64,000 nucleotides of DNA from positions 1,550,001-1,614,000 of the forward strand of contig JBBMOL010000082.1 in the NCBI GenBank assembly GCA_037954665.1, given 5' to 3'. Source of the stretch: Laguncularia racemosa (taxonomy: Eukaryota; Streptophyta; Magnoliopsida; Myrtales; Combretaceae). A program made the translations under genes and the position numbers. A model generated the notes under the pieces. It made no database searches. It was not told where the DNA came from and was given only the letters and a program-made list of their open reading frames with translations. Shown in pieces: positions 43,340-54,489 of this stretch (position 1 is its first letter; each line of letters starts with the position of its first letter).

Positions 43340-46300
43340 TTCCCCTCCTCTTGAAAAGGATTTGTCCTCAAATCATCACCTACATCAAAAGGACTTAGAT
43401 CAGTAACATTAAATGTGGCACTTACTTGATACTCACCAGGCAAATCTATCTTGTATGCATTATCGTTGATGCGCTCAAGAACTTGAAATGGTCCATCGCC
43501 TCTAGGAAGTAGTTTAGAACGACGCTGCACGGGAAACCGCTCTTTGCGCATGTGAACCCAAACCCAATCTCTAGGTTCAAAGATAGCTTGTCGACGACCC
43601 TTGTTGGCTTGTTTCACATACTGCTCTGTTCTTCGCTCAATGTTTAGCCTTGCCTTCTCATGGATCTATTTAACAAATTCTGCTTTCTTCTTTCCATCTA
43701 GATTAACATACTCAGAAATAGGCAAAGGTGATAAATCCAAAGGAGTTAGTGGATTAAAACCATATACAATTTCAAAAGGAGTAAACTTAGTAGCAGAATG
43801 CACCGTACGATTATAGGCAAATTCAACATGCGGCAAACAATCCTCCCAACTTTTAATATTCTTTTTAATTACAGCGCTCAACAAAGTAGATAAAGTCCGA
43901 TTTACTACCTCAGTTTGACCATCAGTCTGTAGATGACAAGTAGTAGAAAACAATAACTTAGTTCCTAACTTAGCCCACAAGGTCTTCCAAAAGTAGCTCA
44001 AGAACTTAGCATCTCTATCCGATACGATTGTTCTAAGCATATCATGTAATCTCACAACTTCCCTAAAGAACAAATTGGCAATATTGCAAGCATCATCCAT
44101 TTTGTGACAAGGAATGAAATGTTCCATTTTAGAGAATCTATCCACAACTACAAAAATAGAATCCCGACCATGTCTAGACCTGGGTAATCCTAACACAAAA
44201 TCCATGGAAATATCTACCCAAGGCTTATGAGGAATGGGAAGTAGGGTATAAAGCCCTTGAGGTTGGACTCTAGATTTCGCTTGCTTATAGGTGACACATC
44301 GCTCACAAATCCTCTCAACATCTCGTTTCATGTGACGCCAATAGAAGTGTTCCTGCAATACCCCTAAGGTTTTAACTACTCCAAAGTGTCCCATTAAACC
44401 TCCTCCATGAGACTCCCTCACTAATAATTCTCTTAAAGAACAATTTGGAATGCATAGTTTATTCTCCCTAAACAAGAATCCTTCATGCTTATAAAATTTA
44501 CCATGCCTACTCTTCTCACAATGCACATACTCCTCACAAAAATCTCGATCAGCAGCATATAATTCCTTAATGTGCTCAAAACCAAGCAGTCTAGAACTAA
44601 GAGTAGAAATAAGAGTATACCTTCTAGAAAGTGCATCAGCCACGACATTCTCTTTACCTTGCTCGTAGTGGATGACATATGGAAATGTTTCGATGAACTC
44701 CACCCAACGAGCATGCCTTTTGTTCAGCTTGTGTTGCCCCTTCAAGTACTTCAAAGATTCATGATCAGTGTGGATCACGAACTCTTTTGGCCAAAGGTAG
44801 TGTTGCCAAGTCTCCAGGGCTCGAACTAATGCATATAACTCCTTGTCGTAAGTAGGATAGTTCAAGGTTGCCCCACTTAGCTTCTCGCTAAAGAATGCAA
44901 TCGGTCTTCTCTCCTGCATAAGCACTGCTCCAATACCTAATCCTGAAGCATCACACTCAATTTCAAATGTTTTAGCAAAGTTAGGTAAAGCAAGTAATGG
45001 CGCCTGAGTCAGCTTAATTTTAAGCGTCTAAAAGGCCTTCTCTTGTTGCTCTCCCCATCTGAACCCCACGTTCTTCTTAATTACCTCAGTAAGTGGTGTT
45101 GCAATGGTGCTAAAATCCTTCACAAATCTCCTGTAAAAGCTCGCTAGTCCATGGAAACTCCGCACATTACTTACATTGGTTGGACTAGGCCATTCTTGGA
45201 TCGCACGAACCTTTTCTTCATCAACCTGTATTCCTTGTGCACTAACAACAAAACCAAGAAACACAAGTTTGTCTGTGCAAAAAGTGCACTTCTTGAGGTT
45301 AGCATATAATTGCTCCTTTCGAAGCACTTCTAAAACATCCCTCAAGTGAAATATATGATCTTCCAAACTCTTGCTGTAAATGAGGATATCATCAAAATAA
45401 ACAACCACAAATTTTCCAATAAAAGTCCTCAAAACATGGTTCATAAGTCTCATAAAAGTACTAGGTGCATTAGTTAAACCGAAAGGCATTACTAACCACT
45501 CATACAATCCATATTTCGTTTTGAATGCAATTTTCCATTCATCACCTTCTTTCATTCTAATTTGGTGATATCCACTTTTCAGATCAATTTTAGAAAAGAC
45601 AGTTGTCCCATGTAACTCATCTAACATGTCATCTAAGCGAGGAATGGGATGACGATACTTTACCGTGATGTTATTGACGGCGCGGCAGTCAACACACATT
45701 CTCCATGTCCCATCCTTCTTAGGCACCAAAATCACAAGAACTGCACATGGACTCATGCTTTCTGTCACGTACCCCTTCTCCATTAATTCATCGACCTGCC
45801 TTTGGAGTTCCTTTGTCTCCTCCGGATTGCTCCTATAAGCTGGCTTGTTTGGAATCGATGCTTCGGGTATAAGGTCAATCTGGTGCTCAATACCACAAAT
45901 AGGTGGTAATCCCTTTGGAATCTCCTCAGGGAAGACATCTTCAAAGTCCTGCACAAGAGACACAACCACACTAGGCAAAGAGTTGATAGTTCGTTAGTAG
46001 TCAAACATGTTTCTTTAAAAACCAGCAACAACATAGGTTGCCTCATCACTAATGCTCTCCTTACTACACTCACTCTTGCCACACAACTCTCCTTTTACAA
46101 GGCTGCCCTCTCCTTTTCACTCACCACCAAAGTTGATCCCCCTTCAACTTGGCCTCTCACTCTTTCCAGCCTTCCTCTCTTTTTCCTTTTGATCTTGACT
46201 TTTATATTCCTTTTCTTTCTCATTATCTTTTGCTCTCTCACTCTCCCTCTGCTTTTCACTCACCTTATGTTCTGCAAAAGACTGTTGTAGCTGCAACTAG

Positions 46301-47951
46301 TCCTCATATACCTGCTTAGGGTTAACAGTTTAAGATTAAAGCTTTTCCCCTGGTGAAGAAGCGTATACTTGTTAGAAAAGCCATCATGAACAACCTTCCT
46401 ATCAAATTGCCACGGCCTCCCCAACAACACATGATATGCTTGCATTGGCACTACATCACATAACACCTCATCCTCATACCTACCAATGCGGAAACCAATC
46501 AATGCTTGCTTACTCACCTTAGTCTCTCCACTATTATTCAACCATTGCAATTTATATGGACTAGGGTGTCTAACAGTTTTGAGCCCCAGCCTCTCAACAA
46601 TAAAATTACTCACTACATTGGTGCAACTCCCTCCATCAATGATGAAACTACAAATGTGATCTCCTAGATAACATCTAGTATGAAATATATTCTCTCTTTG
46701 CACCTCCTCTTCTTCCTTCACCTGCACATTCAAAGCTTGCTTCACTACTGCCACTAGCCTTCCCATTGCAGGCTCCTCATCATCACTAGCATCCTCTAAT
46801 GGAGGCATATCCTCTTCTTCACTATCCCCCTCAGTCTCATACTCACCATCATCCCGCAAAATCATCACACGCCTATTTGGACATTGACTAGCAATATGGC
46901 CTCTACTTTAGCATTTAAAACATCTAATGTCACGATTTCTAGAAGTAGAAGATTTGGGGTTACCTTGGTTACCAGGAGTAGAACCCGCTTGCCTTAGCTC
47001 CCCTTTTGGTTTGGTGGGTAAAGGCTTTTCTTCTTTCTTCCATTGGTTGGTCTTCTAAGTGGATGAACCATGACCCTGTGGAAACCGTGCATTACTACTA
47101 CCTTTCCTCTTGTGCTGGTTCTCAACCTTTATAGCCATGTGAACCATATCCTCCAATTCTACATAATGCTGCAATTCAACCACATTTTGGATTTCTCTAT
47201 TCAACCCAGCAAGAAACCTAGCCATTGTAGCCTCTCTATCCTCCTCTACATTCGCCCTAATCATAGTGACTTCCATCTCCTTGAAATACTCATCTACACT
47301 TCGGCTTCCCTGCCTAAGAGTTTGCAACTTGTTGTGCAATTCACGATAGTAATACGTAGGCACAAACCGCTTCTTCATCACTCTTTTCATCTATTCCCAA
47401 GACTCAATAGGTGGCTCGCCACTCCTTCTCCTATTCAACATTAGTTGATCCCACCACACTATAACATAATCTGAAAACTCAATGGCAGCAAGTTTTACTT
47501 TCTTTCTCCCACTATAGTTGTGACAATCAAACACCAGCTCCACCTTTTTCTCCCACTCTAAGTACGCCTCGGGATCATTCTTCCCTTGGAAAGGAGGAAT
47601 CTTCATCTTTATACTACTCAATTGATCATCCTCTCTATTCCTATCTCCTCTATCTTCCCAATCCCTAGTTCCTCTATTCCGACCACTATATCCTCTATAA
47701 CTCCCAACAGAAGGCTCATCAAAGTCATCATCCGACATTTCATCTCCATCCTTCGGTACTCTCCTAGAACGACTCTCCCTCTTACGCCCTTGGAATACGT
47801 TTGTGGATTGCTCTAGTCTTTACTCTACCGTCTCATGAATTTATTCCATTCCCTCTTGGAACATCTTCTTCATCTCACCCCTCAACTCCTCAATTACTAA
47901 CCTAGCATCAAACCTTCCCCTCTCACCTTCAGGAGAATGTTGTCTTGACAT
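43108..47951 (-). pseudogene. F1 gag-pol polyprotein, degraded but domain-complete
   Basis: Start at ATG 47951 (MSRQHSPEGERGRF), same as in F2. Gag with KIPPFQGKNDPEAYLEW and WWDQLMLNRRRSGEPP; knuckle CFKC...GHIASQC (46900-46930); protease FIIDGGSCTNV and LLGRPWQFDRKV; reverse transcriptase with [18 protein letters not shown] and the YFDD catalytic box; RNase H with [29 protein letters not shown]; integrase HHCC finger (SHGG..GHFG, CERC) and DDE ([23 protein letters not shown]); tail [19 protein letters not shown]. The frame enters the LTR at 43339 and ends at 43108. Stops: TAA near 47862 and 47844, TAG near 47389, 47055, 45026 and 43664, and an out-of-frame stretch at 45979-46260. Confidence 0.87.
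43340..43353 (-). other. F1 polypurine tract
   Basis: Minus strand aagaggaggggaat adjoining the 3' LTR; it lies within the coding frame ([10 protein letters not shown]). Confidence 0.78.
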
Positions 47952-48429
47952 TGTTTCTGCAGAAAAGATTAATACTAACAAAAATATATATATAATTAAG
48001 CCTCACGATACACTCCCTTACGTGTTTCGCTCAAATGATGATATCACACAGTCACTCGTGTTTTCTCACAAACAACGATGATATCAACTCGCCAACTTCC
48101 TCTTCTCAATTCTCTTGGAACTAACCCAAACTACATCAATTCCCTTCCGTAGAATTCAAAAACAAAACAAATCTAGGGTTCGTAAATTTTCCTCTATTTT
48201 TTCTATCCAATTTTTTTTTTGTCTCTGTTTTTGCCTTTGATTACATTTCTCTTATCTTTCTTTTCTTTTCTCTTCTTTTTTTTTTTTTTTAACAATCGAC
48301 TAGTAGATACTACACTATCAAAAGACAATTAATATTACTAAATTGAATGCTAACAATGGATATGAACGATTGGAGTTAGGGTTTTGATATTACCTTCCTC
48401 AAACCGAACTGATGTTTTGACAAACCTAA
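47952..48429 (-). other. F1 5' leader
   Basis: About 480 bp non-coding, with T-rich runs on the plus strand near 48210-48290. Confidence 0.6.
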
Positions 48430-48441
48430 GCTCTGATACCA
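48430..48441 (-). other. F1 primer-binding site (initiator tRNA-Met)
   Basis: Minus strand tggtatcagagc, 3 nt inside the LTR. Confidence 0.85.
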
Positions 48442-48444
48442 AAC

Positions 48445-49295
48445 TGATACAAACCACGCCAACCCGTGACAAAACCCAATACCAATACGTTTGGAAATTC
48501 GTTACCTAAGACGCCCAAACACCTAAAGTTGAAACCGCGACCCATTGTCTATAAGCGAGACAAGAACCTTGGTATAATGTGAAGACGCCACAATCGGGGA
48601 TGAAAGACCGATTGATAAGTCGGGATGAACGCCATGGAAATCCATCCGATAAGTTCAAATTAGTTCTTGAAGAACCAAGAGAGGAGCCTCTCAAAGATGT
48701 TTAATGTTCTAAGATGTATTTTTTTTCATCTCTGTATTCTAACCCTAAGAGCTTATATTAGGGTTTACAATGCGTAACATTAAAGCCCAAAGCGACATAA
48801 CTTAGATAAGTTGCGTAAAAACATGAAAACAGAACAAGAAAGCCGGCGGTGTAAACATGAAGGCCGGCGGCGTTGGAATGAAGGCCGGCGGCCTTGAGCC
48901 GGCCTTGAAGAGATACACGGCCGTGTAGTTCTAGACGTGTATCTTTCTGTAGATTTGCTTGACTCCATACATGGCCATGCCTTTAGCCGTGTGTCTTGCC
49001 GTGTATGATTCTGTGCAATCTTGAGATTCCTACACGGCCGTGCCTTGAACATACATGCCCTCTTCATCCCGTGTTCGGTGTGACTTGTACAAGAGCAAGG
49101 GTCTTCCCATGGTTGTTCCAATCCGTTCCAACTTCATGATTGCTCCAATCCTTTCTGGCTTCATGGACATCCTTTATCAACCCGTTAAGTGCTTCCTTGA
49201 GTCGTTTCGCTCAACTTCTTATGATCGGTCCATGCGGCACTTCAAGAGGATCCACATTCCTTCTTCCGACTCGACTCTCATCATGGATCTCATCA
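48445..49295 (-). repeat. F1 5' LTR
   Basis: 851 bp, collinear with 42487-43339. GCCGGC island at about 48840-48905 and cacgg array at about 48915-49090. Confidence 0.9.
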
Positions 49296-49300
49296 ATTTA

Positions 49301-49684
49301 CCAATATGTCTATTATGGAACAAGTAGCATAGATTTTTTTTTCTATAGGTATCATGTTTGAGTTCTTGTAGTAATGTATCTAAGCTATTTTTTATGGGCT
49401 TATGGATCCTTGGTATTTTAAAGCTTTTATTTTTGTTTCTACAAATGACAATACCTTATCAATCATATTCCAAAAATGTTGCTGAGACCACTAAACATAT
49501 ATATCCATGCCATGTTCTAAAATGCCAATATTATTGACATTCTATGGAGATTTTCCAATCTAAACCTTTTTTCACATAATTGCTTGAAATGTTCATCAAT
49601 TTTAAAGGTAGCTATTTAAACTTGGATACATTTTTTATCCGTTTTCTTATGAGGGTAATTGTTTTTTTTCTTGCTTAATCTTGG
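49301..49684. other. Unassigned host sequence between F1 and H
   Basis: AT-rich, T-runs, no gene seen. Continuous with 42320-42486 once F1 is removed. Confidence 0.5.
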
Positions 49685-50720
49685 TGATGTGCTCAAAACC
49701 AAGTTCAAGCACAATCAAATGACTAAAGAAAACAATTCACAAATCAATCACAAAACCGATCCAATCGGTTCACAAATCACGTGAAACCCCTTTGGAATTT
49801 GGATGGAAAATGAAGATCAAATGATGTAATTGCAATCCCTATTTGTAATCTTCACCAAGTGACAACAAAACGAAATGAGATCCACGTGAATTCCAAATCA
49901 AAAGGATTGATAAAAAACAGTGATTTCCACTCTTCCTTCAATTCCAGTGCATGCCAACAATAAAAGGATATTGAATTCAAGTACTAAAAGAACAATCAAT
50001 CTTAAAAGACAATTGTTCATGAAATACAATCACAAATATGTCCAAGAAACTTCAAATCCCCCCTAAATATGACTCACTAGAGAAGAAATGAAAAACAACA
50101 AAGAAAGAAATCGATATGACTCACAATTTCCCCTTGTTGCACTCGTCACAATTCCAATTCTTGGGTTGAAATTGATAAGAGGATTAGAACTAGGATGAAC
50201 CCTAATTCTCACACATGAAGTGCTAGTGTATGATATGCAAAAATGGCCTCTTCAAACCCTACTTTAAGAAAGTATTTATACTTGCTACTCCTAGGGTTAG
50301 AAAATGGTCAAAATTACAAGTTTGCCACTTTTAAGGTGGCTAGTCCTAAATGAAAATTACAATCAAAATAAAAGTGTTTCAAAATGATTACAGCATAAAT
50401 AGTCCATGAAAATGAAAAATATATAAATGAAATTGGTCTTTGAGATGCCAGCCTTTTATAGGATTCGTCGGCTCAACTCATCGTCGAATCAGGTCGGTCC
50501 ATGGATAACTCACAAGCTGAGTTTGAGGGAGTTTGTCCATTGCCCTATAAAATATGATAAGTGTGCCTGTCGGAAAACACAATATAAGAATAATAGAAAA
50601 GAGGTTAATCTATAAATAATTCTAAGGTCGATCCGCTTAAAATGGGCCCTAATCGCCAAAATTCGAATTCCTTTAGTTCTTGCCGTAATGATAGGTCTTG
50701 TCGGATTTTGATTCCTATCA
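49685..50720 (-). repeat. Element H 3' LTR
   Basis: 1,036 bp, minus strand TGATAGGAATCAAAATCC to GAGCACATCA. Same family as the solo LTR at 23393. TATA inverted repeat slightly decayed near 50269. Confidence 0.87.
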
Positions 50721-51774
50721 TCTCCTCGGGCCTCAAAAAGATTTGTCCTCAAATTTGGTAGATCAAATGCAATAGAGACTTTGCTTTCTCCTAGCAATCC
50801 ATCTAAAGAAGTATCTCTATAGAATCCCAATATCTAAAATACCACAATAGGTGATTTTTTTTTCTCCCCCATTTCAAGGATGTATCTCATCTGCAACATA
50901 AATAAGGACTCATTGTCTGCTAATGCCTCCCCTGTCTCAACACATTCCATTGATTTTGTTCCCTCTTTTTCTAACTCATCTGTATGGTGCTGATCCTCAT
51001 AGCCCCCTAATGGTTGGCCCAACTGCTCACTACCCTCTAAAGGTGAACATAACTGTCTCTGAACAATCTGGCTCTCTGGTAGTCTTCTCGTCTGACTATG
51101 ATCATCAAGATCCTCAAAAGGTTGGCACATCAGTGTTTGATAAATTTTATGCTCTAAGGGTTGGCTCATGTCACTAGAGCCCTTAAGAACCTTTGAAGGT
51201 TGGCATACTTGCGTCTGCACAGTTTGGCCCTCTGAAAGTTTGATCATGTGACTATGATCCTCAAGAATCTATGATGGTTGTTTTATCTATCTTTGCATCT
51301 TCTAGACCATTGATGGCGACATAAGGTTCAATACTATACGTTTACCATCTTTTTTGAACATATAAGTATTTCTATACCCATCATGTAATACCATCCTATC
51401 ATACAACCATGGTCTACCGGGTAATATATGGGATGTACAAATAGGAAGAATATCATGTTCAAACTCATCACAGTATTTGTCCCCTATACTGAAGGGTACC
51501 CTAGCCCTTTGGGTCACATAAAGATCATCCTGATCATTCAACCAATGTAATGTATAGGGTTTGGGATGTGGGATAGTTTCAAGTTTCAACTTCGATACTA
51601 ATGATGCAGCTACAACATTAGTACAACTACCACCATCAATAATAATTACGCACAAGTTTCCTTATACCCTACAAGAAGTATGGAACAAGTTTTCTCTTTG
51701 TCCCCCATCAATGGTTTGAAAGGAAGTCATGTCCCGATGCAATATGTTAGTAGACAAATACAACTCACTTGACA
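50721..51774 (-). pseudogene. Element H protease with repetitive spacer and pol tail
   Basis: ATG at 51774 (MSSELYLSTNILHRD) leads after ~35 residues, including ENLFHTSC, straight into a protease with IIIDGGSCTNV and RPWLYDRMVLHDGYRNTYMF; no Gag precedes it. After a stop at 51302 a second frame (51247-50834) has degenerate ~20-residue repeats of the QxxVCQPSKVL / MCQPFEDLDDH / LCSPLEGSEQ kind. The end, NLRTNLFEARGDD, is the pol tail at the LTR border. Stop codons near 51657, 51302 and 50832. It could have supplied only protease activity, if anything. Confidence 0.75.
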
Positions 51775-53349
51775 TTTTTGCTTACTAATTTTAACAACCT
51801 CAATACACTTCACCACACGACGGCAACACACCCTTACACGCCCCTATACACCCACAATGCTCACAATCAACCAATACAAGAAATGTTTATTATTACTTCA
51901 AGTAAAGTCATGTGAAATAATTGAAGCACAATGAAATAATTCTTGGTACTTTAAGTAAAGTTAAATAAATGAAGTATATACACAACTACTTTCAAGTAGA
52001 TAGAATTAAATTCAACTACTAATGTTTAAGTAATTAGTTCAATTACTTTCACACTTTAATGACTTGTTTGAATTTTAAATTCTATTACTCAACTTTCCCT
52101 ATCCTTGCTTTGGTTTCACACCAATTACTTCACAATGGGTAGCACCTCAACACATAAAAAAATACACAACTTTACCACCACACTTCTCCCCTTTTACTCA
52201 CGGTTCCACACCAATCATGCCTCCAACAACAATGGTCTATACTACATACACTAAAACCCACACCAAATGCACCCACTCTTCACTAGATTCAAAAACACAA
52301 CGCCATACACACATACCTTTTTATATACGGTTCACTCTCCACTTCTAACACAATTTTCCCAAACCACAACTTACACACATGCAACATGGCAATAATTCAA
52401 ATAGCACTCCTTAATGCAACTTTCCACAAATGGTAATAAACAGATTTCAAATTCAAATGGAACACAATCAATGCCACTCAATAACTTCCTCAACTTAATG
52501 GATGTATTTTAATTCAAATAAATTCCCTATTATCCCACACAATGCAAATCTAAAAATTGTACACTTTCACTTCCAATTTGCGCAATAAATCACACGACAC
52601 ACTCCACTAGCTTCTTCAAATTATGGAATTCCAATGATGGAATTCAAATTCAATTAGCTTTCATTTCTTCCACACACAAGGAGCTTATGGTTCAATGCTT
52701 CACACCACTACCACAATGTTCTTGACAACACATACAATAACCAACAACAAATGTATACAGCCTTTACTAAATTAATAAGGATATGACACCAAATGCACTC
52801 TTCAAGCCATGGCACACTTTCACTTCCACAAACTACAACCAAAACCACAACTTCTACATAAGATAAGGCAGCCCACTTTCAAATTCAAAAAGGAGTTCAA
52901 TAAGTACACAATTCCATAAATGGTAAGAAGCTATTTCAAATTCAAATGATACACAATTAAACAATGACTTTAATGTGTGTTTTGAAATTTCAAATTGGCT
53001 TCTTAATTCACACTTCAAATCTAAATTCAAATCTGGAAATGCAAGTGTTACTCCTCCACTTTTCCGAAAACAAAAGTACACAACACAAATCCACTTCACC
53101 AATAGAACACTACTCTCAATCCTTCATGGTTTGCTTCAAAATTTACTACACTATCATGGCCAATAATCAAAGGAATCCAAGAGTGTTCAAGCCTCCAAGT
53201 GTACAACAACTAAACAACAAGATAGCACTATAACAACACAATTGAAATAACTTAACTCCAATTCACAATTCGGATCACAATATGAAGAACCCTAATTGAA
53301 AGCGAAGATCACGAAATCAACCAACACTAAATCCCTTCTCTTAACTAGT
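51775..53349 (-). other. Element H 5' leader
   Basis: About 1.6 kb non-coding with ttcaaattcaaat modules (about 52447, 52877, 52935). 52805-53005 is nearly identical to 29740-29935 in E. Confidence 0.6.
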
Positions 53350-53361
53350 GCTCTGATACCA
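53350..53361 (-). other. Element H primer-binding site (initiator tRNA-Met)
   Basis: Minus strand tggtatcagagc, 5 nt inside the LTR. Confidence 0.82.
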
Positions 53362-53366
53362 AAAGA

Positions 53367-53586
53367 TGATGTGCACAAAACTAAGTTCAAGCACAATCAA
53401 ATGACTAAAGAAAACAATTCACAAATCAATCACAAAACCGGTCCAATCGGTTCACAAATCACGTGAAACCCCTTTGGAATTTGGATGGAAAATGAAGATC
53501 AAATGATGTAATTGCAATCCCTATTTGTAATCTTCACCAAGTGACAACAAAATGAAATGAGATCCACGTGAATTCCAAATCAAAGG
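53367..53586 (-). repeat. Element H 5' LTR, partial
   Basis: Matches 49685-49905 closely and stops at ccaaatcaaagg where F2 begins; the 3' LTR continues attgataaaaaac. Confidence 0.87.
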
Positions 53587-54489
53587 TGATGCGAATCGAT
53601 TGGCTCTGATACCAAACTGATACGAGATTGGTTTGATCGGATTCCTAACTGATACGAACCACGCCAATGTGTGACGAAACCCAATACTAATACGTTTGGA
53701 ATTCTTTACCTAAGATGCCAAACACCCTCAAGTGGAAACCACGACCCGTTGTCTATAAGCGAGACAAGAACCTTGGTATAATATGTTGACGCCACAATCG
53801 GGATGAAAGACCGATTGATAAGTCGGAATGAACGCTACGGAAATAAAATCCGATAAGTTCTAGGTTAGTTCTTTAAAGAACCAAGAGAAGGAATTCTCTC
53901 AAAAGTGTTTTCAAACTTTCAATGTTGTATATCTATATTCTAACCCTAGGAGCTTTATATTAGGGTTTACAATTCATAACAATAAAGCCCAAAACGACAT
54001 AACTTAGATAAGTTGCGTAAAAATCAACAAAATAAACATGTAAGCCGGCGGTGTAGACATGAAGGCCGGCGGCCTTGGAGCTGGCCTTGAGTCAGTGTTG
54101 AAAATATACACGGCCGTGTACTTCTAGACGTGTAACTTTCTGTAGATTTTCTTGACTCCATACACGGCCGTGCCTTTTAGCCGTGTATATAACCGTGTAT
54201 GATTCTGTGTAACCTTGAGACTCCTACACGGTCGTGCCTTGTAAAGACACGCCCTCTTTATCCCGTATCTGTTATGACTTGTACAAGAGCAAGGGCATTC
54301 CCATAGTTGTTCCAATCCTTTCCAACTTCATGATTGCTCCAATCCTTTCTGGCTTCGTGGACATCCTTTATCAACCCGTTAAGTGCTTCCTTGAATCGTC
54401 TCGCTCGATTTCTTGTGATCGGTCCAGGTGGCACTTCAAGAGGATCCACATTCCATCTTCCGGCTTAGCTCTCATCATGGATCTCATCA
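53587..54489 (-). repeat. F2 3' LTR with embedded primer-binding site
   Basis: Plus strand starts tgatgcgaatcgattgg, then gctctgatacca (53603-53614, an initiator-Met PBS in reverse), then two further LTR-like ends at tgatacgag (about 53618) and tgatacgaacc (about 53649), the latter matching the F1 LTR end. Palindrome islands at about 54040-54280. Confidence 0.82.

Larger units (their letters stand above)
42487..49295 (-). mobile_element. F1: Ty3/gypsy retrotransposon with full gag-pol, CRM-like
   Basis: 6,809 bp with target copies attta at 42482-42486 and 49296-49300. LTRs are 853 and 851 bp. Initiator-Met PBS, PPT, and one gag-pol frame containing capsid, knuckle, protease, reverse transcriptase, RNase H and integrase. 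No canonical chromodomain; instead the frame continues ~77 codons into the 3' LTR, a trait known from CRM centromeric chromoviruses. The clade assignment is tentative. Nonsense codons and frame shifts make it inactive. Confidence 0.88.
49685..53586 (-). mobile_element. Element H: protease-only non-autonomous LTR retrotransposon (5' LTR cut by F2)
   Basis: 3' LTR at 49685-50720 and the first 220 bp of the 5' LTR at 53367-53586, where F2 is inserted. Initiator-Met PBS. The internal region is a ~1.6 kb leader, a short frame with protease, a repetitive spacer and the pol tail; Gag, reverse transcriptase and integrase are missing. The rest of its 5' LTR and its target duplication lie beyond F2/G, outside the window. 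Confidence 0.82.

Noticed and set aside
42320..49684. Host gene around F1
   Set aside because: The flanks (42320-42486 and 49301-49684) are AT-rich with no coding potential that I can see.
50834..51247. 137-codon frame considered as a new gene
   Set aside because: Part of element H between protease and pol tail, with degenerate internal repeats; described there as spacer.
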